16,696 bases of DNA. Source: Desulfobacteraceae bacterium (lineage in GTDB: Bacteria; Desulfobacterota; DSM-4660; Desulfatiglandales; B25-G16). Position numbers and translations under genes: made by a program. Positions 13,021-16,696 of the stretch are shown here, one piece after another. The stretch lies in the NCBI GenBank assembly GCA_030615565.1, contig JAUWZC010000023.1, positions 1-16,696 of the forward strand, read 5' to 3'. Every line of letters starts with the position of its first letter. Within the stretch, counting starts at the first letter, position 1. Under the pieces are notes generated by a model. That model made no database searches. It worked only from the letters and a program-made list of their open reading frames with translations, and had not been told where the DNA came from.

Positions 13021-13353
13021 CTATCTCTCATCAAGAATAATCGTCAGATGGCTTGATCTCCTTCTTATCCTTGTTGCCCTACCCATAGCCCTTGGCCTAA
13101 ATCGTTTTAAAGTCGGCCCCTCATCAGCAAATATGTGCTTTATAAGCAAATTATCCACATCGATATCGGGATATTGGCTGGCATTAGCAACAGCAGAATT
13201 GATTAACTTACGTAGAATAGAGGCCCCCCTTTGTGGAGCAAAGGCTAATAAGTTTAGTGCTTCTTCAACCTTTTTCCCTCTTATCTCCGTCATAAGCAAT
13301 CGCATCTTCCTCGGAGATATTCTTATGTACTTTGCAATAGCCTTGATTTCCAT
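13021..13353 (-). CDS. rplV: Large-subunit ribosomal protein L22 (uL22)
   Basis: L22 extends a beta-hairpin into the nascent-peptide tunnel, where macrolides and stalling peptides are sensed. The 110-aa product has IAKYIRISPRKMRLLMTEIR, the central ILRKLINSAVANASQYPDID, and the hairpin/tail FADEGPTLKRFRPRAMGRAT with RIRRRSSHLTIILDER. The ATG has only a weak AGG upstream. It follows a 152-base spacer from rpsS in which I see no tandem array and no convincing promoter. Confidence 0.98.
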   Translation of the reverse strand: MEIKAIAKYIRISPRKMRLLMTEIRGKKVEEALNLLAFAPQRGASILRKLINSAVANASQYPDIDVDNLLIKHIFADEGPTLKRFRPRAMGRATRIRRRSSHLTIILDER

Positions 13354-13505
13354 GACCTAAATAAACATATTGGAAATTCTATAACCTACATATATTATTG
13401 ACTTTTCCTATCAATCAATCTAAGTTATCCATATGTTGGCCTAAAGCCCCCAATTTCGTTTCTCTCTGCCTACCTCTTATAGTATGGAACAATGAGTGTG
13501 TATTG

Positions 13506-13799
13506 TTATTTCTTCTTCCCTTTCAAACGTGACTTCTTATCCCCTCCTGCATGGCTGTAAAATATTCTTGTTGGTGAAAATTCACCTAATTTATGTCCCA
13601 CCATATCTTCGGTGATAAATACCGGAACGAATTTCTTCCCGTTATGCACAGCAAAGGTCAGACCTATAAACTCAGGTAATATTGTAGACCGCCTAGACCA
13701 TGTCTTGATAACCTGATGGCTGTTCTCCTTCTTGACCCTATCTACCTTTTTCATGAGACTCCCATCCACAAAAGGTCCCTTCTTTACCGAGCGTGGCAA
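13506..13799 (-). CDS. rpsS: Small-subunit ribosomal protein S19 (uS19)
   Basis: S19 in the 30S head contacts S13 and the A-site region. The 97-aa product begins MPRSVKKGPFVDGSLMKKVD, contains the conserved KTWSRRSTILPEFIGLTFAV and KFVPVFITEDMVGHKLGEFS, and ends in a basic tail. The start is TTG (13797-13799) behind AAAGGAGG five bases upstream, and this gives the family-typical MPRS. It is 14 bases from rplB. Confidence 0.98.
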   Translation of the reverse strand: MPRSVKKGPFVDGSLMKKVDRVKKENSHQVIKTWSRRSTILPEFIGLTFAVHNGKKFVPVFITEDMVGHKLGEFSPTRIFYSHAGGDKKSRLKGKKK

Positions 13800-13813
13800 C
13801 CCTGCCTCCTTTC

Positions 13814-14635
13814 CTACTTCCTTCTTTTGATAATCAACTTATCACTTATCTTGTTGCGCCTTGTCCTGAAACCTTTAGTAGGAACACCCCACGGTGTAAC
13901 TGGATGCCTGCCCCCTGATGATCTCCCTTCTCCACCTCCAAGAGGATGATCAACTGGGTTCATAGCTACACCTCTTACATGCGGTCTTCTTCCTAAATAT
14001 CTTGCTCTCCCCGCTTTGCCGATGGAAATATTTTCATGATCTAAATTTCCTATTTCCCCAATAGTAGCCCGGCAACCTAATAAGATCATTCTCACCTCTC
14101 CCGAGGGGAGTTTCACCTGTGCATACTTCCCTTCCTTAGCCATTAATTGGGCATAACCCCCTGCACCTCTTACGAGCTGTCCACCATGACCTAAATGTAA
14201 TTCTATATTGTGTATATGTGTACCCATGGGAATATTTTTTAATGGCATAGTATTACCTGTTTTTATCTCCACATCCACTCCTGATTCTACCCTATCACCA
14301 ACTTGTAATTTATCTGGGGCCAATATATAAGACTTCTCTCCATCCAAATAGTGAAGGAGGGCAATCCTTGCCGATCTATTAGGATCATATTCTATGGAGG
14401 CTACTGTTGCTGAAATATTATCTTTTTTCCTTCTAAAATCAATGATCCTATATCTCCTTTTGTGACCTTCTCCCCTATGTCTGGCAGTTATCCGGCCTCT
14501 AGAGTTCCTACCACCAGACCTCTTTATTGGCTTTAATAAGCCCTTTTCTGGCTTATTACTTGTGATCTCTTTAAAAGTTGGTACCGTCTGAAATCTCCTA
14601 CCAGGTGAGGTTGGATTATTCTTTTTTAGTGCCAT
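13814..14635 (-). CDS. rplB: Large-subunit ribosomal protein L2 (uL2)
   Basis: L2 is a universal 50S protein needed for subunit association and peptidyl-transferase activity. The 273-aa length is typical. Conserved blocks are GRNSRGRITARHRGEGHKRR, VASIEYDPNRSARIALLHY, LPSGEVRMILLGCRATIGE and the C-terminal catalytic-centre loop RGVAMNPVDHPLGGGEGRSS with HPVTPWGVPTKGFRTRRNK. The start is ATG, 11 bases after the rplW stop. Confidence 0.99.
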   Translation of the reverse strand: MALKKNNPTSPGRRFQTVPTFKEITSNKPEKGLLKPIKRSGGRNSRGRITARHRGEGHKRRYRIIDFRRKKDNISATVASIEYDPNRSARIALLHYLDGEKSYILAPDKLQVGDRVESGVDVEIKTGNTMPLKNIPMGTHIHNIELHLGHGGQLVRGAGGYAQLMAKEGKYAQVKLPSGEVRMILLGCRATIGEIGNLDHENISIGKAGRARYLGRRPHVRGVAMNPVDHPLGGGEGRSSGGRHPVTPWGVPTKGFRTRRNKISDKLIIKRRK

Positions 14636-14646
14636 ATCTTTATCCT

Positions 14647-14934
14647 TTAAATACCCTCAAAAAATTCGATACTCTCACCTGGAGCAAGCCTTACAATTGC
14701 CTTTTTCCAATCTGCTTTTCTTCCCACATTCCTTCCTACCATGCGTTTCTTACCTTTGATATTAATCACTCTTACGCTTAAAACCTTAACCTTGAATATG
14801 TTCTCAATGGCATTCCTAACCAATATCTTGTTAGCGCTTCTGTCCACTTCGAATGTAAGTTGATTCACTTGTTCCTTTTGCTTTGTAGCTTTTTCTGTTA
14901 TAAGGGGTTTTTTAATTATCCGATAAAGATCCAT
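14647..14934 (-). CDS. rplW: Large-subunit ribosomal protein L23 (uL23)
   Basis: L23 lies at the tunnel exit and is the main docking point for trigger factor and SRP. The 95-aa product begins MDLYRIIKKPLITEKA and contains LTFEVDRSANKILVRNAIEN and VLSVRVINIKGKKRMVGR. I chose ATG 14932-14934, whose A is the last base of the rplD stop (TGATG), so the genes are coupled. A GTG immediately upstream (14935-14937) adds one residue and sits ten bases from GGAGG; either could be used. Confidence 0.96.
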   Translation of the reverse strand: MDLYRIIKKPLITEKATKQKEQVNQLTFEVDRSANKILVRNAIENIFKVKVLSVRVINIKGKKRMVGRNVGRKADWKKAIVRLAPGESIEFFEGI

Positions 14935-15557
14935 CACCCAGCAAGTGCCTCCTCAACTTTCCCTATAGCTCCTTCAATAAATAAGAGATTTTCATGACTT
15001 AAAATATCGTATACATTGAGTCCTTCGGCCCTTAAGAGCTTAACGCTTCTAATATTTCTTGAAGATTTTTCAAGGTTCTCATCTTCCCTTTCTGTAATAA
15101 TGAGAACATTATCTAAATCAAAGGTCTTTAAAATATTAAAAAATTTTCCTGTGTTTTTCTCCTCAAGATGAATGTTATCAACAACAAGGAGTTGTCCTGA
15201 CTTGTATTTGTCGGCTAAGGCCATTCGTAATGCCATCTTTCTTATCTTTTTATTAATCTTTAATGAATAATCTCTTGGCAGAGGACCAAATGCTACACCA
15301 CCACCCCTTCTCAAAGGTGAAGATGCCGCTCCTACCCTAGCGCGACCTGTGCCTTTCTGTCGCCATAGTTTTCTGCTGCTAGCCCTTACTTTAGATCTAT
15401 TTTTTGTTGAAGCACTTCCGGAACGAGAACTGGTCAACTGACCCCTTATAACTTGATGAAGTATATCTTCTCTGATAAAAACATTGAAGATCTCATCCTT
15501 TATATCCCGCTCATGAATCTTCTCACCCTTCACATTATGTACATCTATAAGGGCCAC
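14934..15557 (-). CDS. rplD: Large-subunit ribosomal protein L4 (uL4)
   Basis: L4 reaches into the peptide tunnel and, in E. coli, represses the S10 operon. The 207-aa product shows SGSASTKNRSKVRASSRKLW, RQKGTGRARVGAASSPLRRG and GGVAFGPLPRDYSLKINKKI (the tunnel loop, about 45-105), then a globular C-terminus with DNVLIITERE and LRAEGLNVYDILSHENLLF. The start is GTG (15555-15557), with GGAG ten bases upstream. The 42-base spacer from rplC carries a heptamer array. Confidence 0.98.
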   Translation of the reverse strand: MALIDVHNVKGEKIHERDIKDEIFNVFIREDILHQVIRGQLTSSRSGSASTKNRSKVRASSRKLWRQKGTGRARVGAASSPLRRGGGVAFGPLPRDYSLKINKKIRKMALRMALADKYKSGQLLVVDNIHLEEKNTGKFFNILKTFDLDNVLIITEREDENLEKSSRNIRSVKLLRAEGLNVYDILSHENLLFIEGAIGKVEEALAG

Positions 15558-15575
15558 TGTCGCTTCGCTCCAAAT

Positions 15576-15610
15576 TTTTAAATTGACAATTAAAAATTGT
15601 TAATTGCTAA
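15576..15610 (-). repeat. TTANCAA-type heptamer array, rplC end and rplC-rplD spacer
   Basis: The minus strand from 15610 reads TTAGCAA, TTAACAA, TTTTTAA, TTGTCAA, TTTAAAA in a 7-base period. The first unit lies in the last rplC codons, and the rplC TAA (15602-15600) is part of the second unit. ACAATT and AATTGT inside the array can form a short hairpin. The units are the same family as 12969-13017 but more decayed. Confidence 0.75.
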
Positions 15611-16223
15611 TTTTTACCTCTAAAAGGCTCCCTCTACTGCCAGGAACTGAACCTTTTACCAAAATTAAATTTTTCTCTTTAACCACATCAAACACCTTTA
15701 AATTCTTAACTGTCACTTTCTTGTTACCCATCCTGCCAGGAAGTTTTTTTCCTTTCATCACCCTGCTTGGAGTTGCACTAGCACCAATAGAACCTGGAAC
15801 ATTGTGGGATCGACAACCATGGCTTCTATCTCCTCCACTAAACCCCCATCTTTTAACAACTCCAGTAAAACCCCTTCCTTTGCTAATACCTCTTACAGTT
15901 ACTAAATCTCCAGCATTAAATATCTCACTATTAATTTCCTGCCCGAGTTCAAATAAATCAACATCATCTACTTTTATCTCCTGTAAAAAGGCGAATCCAC
16001 CTTTTCCTGCTGCCTTCAAGTGACCGGATATAGGCTTATTTAGCCGCTTATCTTTTTTTGGTTGAAAGCCTATCTGAATAGCATTATATCCCTCTTTGTC
16101 AATCTTCTTAATCTGAATTATATAACATGGGCCAATCTCCAGCACAGAGACAGGTATAGACTCCCCATTCTCACGAAAAACACGTGTCATACCAATCTTT
16201 TTTCCCAGAATGCCTTTGACCAT
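15600..16223 (-). CDS. rplC: Large-subunit ribosomal protein L3 (uL3)
   Basis: L3 initiates 50S assembly and sends a loop towards the peptidyl-transferase centre. The 207-aa product begins MVKGILGKKIGMTRVFRENG and has KGRGFTGVVKRWGFSGGDRS and GASATPSRVMKGKKLPGRMG, the conserved loop region. The start is ATG, 13 bases after the rpsJ stop. Its last codons (Ser, Asn, stop) coincide with the start of a heptamer array, so the C-terminus may have been shaped by that repeat. Confidence 0.98.
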   Translation of the reverse strand: MVKGILGKKIGMTRVFRENGESIPVSVLEIGPCYIIQIKKIDKEGYNAIQIGFQPKKDKRLNKPISGHLKAAGKGGFAFLQEIKVDDVDLFELGQEINSEIFNAGDLVTVRGISKGRGFTGVVKRWGFSGGDRSHGCRSHNVPGSIGASATPSRVMKGKKLPGRMGNKKVTVKNLKVFDVVKEKNLILVKGSVPGSRGSLLEVKISN

Positions 16224-16236
16224 CTTCTACGTTTCC

Positions 16237-16545
16237 TTAAAGCTTTATCTCCACATCTACACCAGCGGCAAGATCTAATTTCATAAGTGCATCTACTGTC
16301 TGCTGTGTAGGCTCTATAATATCTATCAACCTCTTATGGGTTCTTATCTCAAATTGTTCTCTTGATTTTTTATCCACGTGAGGTGATCTTAAAACACAAT
16401 ATTTACTAATCTCCGTTGGAAGTGGTATTGGACCGGCAATCTTTGCTCCGGTGCTCTGAGCAGTATCTACAATCTCGGAAACAGATTGATCTAAAAGTTT
16501 ATGATCGTAAGCCTTTAACCTAATCCGAATTTTCTGATTATTCAT
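16237..16545 (-). CDS. rpsJ: Small-subunit ribosomal protein S10 (uS10, NusE)
   Basis: S10 is a 30S head protein that also acts as NusE in antitermination with NusB. The 102-aa product begins MNNQKIRIRLKAYDHKLLDQ and contains GAKIAGPIPLPTEISKYCVL, RSPHVDKKSREQFEIRTHKR and the final LDLAAGVDVEIKL. It starts with ATG, 12 bases after tuf, so no separate S10 promoter or L4-type leader fits here; the cluster appears to be transcribed through from tuf or further upstream. Confidence 0.99.
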   Translation of the reverse strand: MNNQKIRIRLKAYDHKLLDQSVSEIVDTAQSTGAKIAGPIPLPTEISKYCVLRSPHVDKKSREQFEIRTHKRLIDIIEPTQQTVDALMKLDLAAGVDVEIKL

Positions 16546-16557
16546 AATGGTTTCGCC

Positions 16558-16696
16558 TTACTCTACTATATCACTTATTACTCCGGCACCAACCGTTTTA
16601 CCGCCTTCCCGGATAGCAAAGCGGAGTTCCTTTTCCATAGCTATCGAGGTTATCAAGTTTACCTCAAAAGAGACATTATCACCAGGCATAACCATC
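16558..16696 (-). CDS. tuf: Elongation factor Tu, C-terminal 45 residues (partial, runs off window)
   Basis: EF-Tu is the GTPase that delivers aminoacyl-tRNA to the ribosome. Only the end of domain 3 is present: MVMPGDNVSFEVNLITSIAM, then EKELRFAIREGGKTVGAGVI and SDIVE before TAA (16558-16560). This matches the EF-Tu C-terminus closely. The GTPase domain lies beyond the window edge. Its position just before rpsJ is the common str-S10 junction. Confidence 0.97.
   Translation of the reverse strand, partial: MVMPGDNVSFEVNLITSIAMEKELRFAIREGGKTVGAGVISDIVE

Noticed and set aside
13389..13418. Possible promoter on the minus strand in the rpsS-rplV spacer (TTGATT, 18 bases, TATATG)
   Set aside because: Both boxes match the consensus at only about four of six positions and the spacer is AT-rich, so a chance match is likely.
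15604..16023. Plus-strand open frame of 139 codons opposite rplC
   Set aside because: It is antisense to a fully conserved rplC, has no recognisable domain and no ribosome-binding context. The same applies to the plus-strand frames opposite rpsE (7820-8263), secY (6550-6882) and pyrC (12-332).

Overview
The window is a bacterial chromosomal segment in which every supported gene lies on the minus strand, so it is best read from position 16696 down to 1. It starts with the last 45 codons of tuf (EF-Tu) and then carries one long ribosomal-protein supercluster in the classic S10-spc-alpha order: rpsJ, rplC, rplD, rplW, rplB, rpsS, rplV, rpsC, rplP, rpmC, rpsQ | rplN, rplX, rplE, rpsN, rpsH, rplF, rplR, rpsE, rplO, secY, rpmJ | rpsM, rpsK, rpsD, rpoA, rplQ. 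rpmD (L30) is missing between rpsE and rplO, and secY is followed directly by rpmJ, with no adk, map or infA between them. A symmetric rho-independent terminator closes the alpha segment after rplQ.

A second minus-strand unit follows: a sigma70-like promoter, then pyrB (aspartate carbamoyltransferase), pyrC (class I dihydroorotase) and the first 41 codons of a response regulator. Their ends overlap, so they look like one pyrimidine operon with a signalling gene attached.

The DNA is AT-rich by eye. The protein sequences look proteobacterial/Desulfobacterota-like or of a related anaerobic lineage; this is an impression from sequence style, not a phylogeny. S14 (61 aa), S4, L36 and L24 all keep Cys-type zinc motifs. 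Many genes start with TTG or GTG behind strong Shine-Dalgarno sequences, and all five TTG starts belong to small-subunit proteins.

The genes are ordinary housekeeping genes and I see no new protein system. The unusual material is in the spacers. Six spacers inside the ribosomal cluster, and the 360-base gap before pyrB, hold degenerate short tandem repeats with 7- or 9-base periods, often palindromic. In the six cluster spacers the array begins within 0-5 bases of the preceding stop codon, or overlaps it. Several unit families occur: TTANCAA, CTNGTTT and TTGTNNG heptamers, and GTGNCTAAA and TTTGTTGAG nonamers. One family recurs in three spacers, with a 33-base copy matching 29/33 between sites almost 9 kb apart. 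The rplF-rplR spacer adds a GC-rich cruciform. The pre-pyrB gap holds a 135-base GC-rich-cored segment between perfect 15-base direct repeats, and the pyrB promoter lies inside it.
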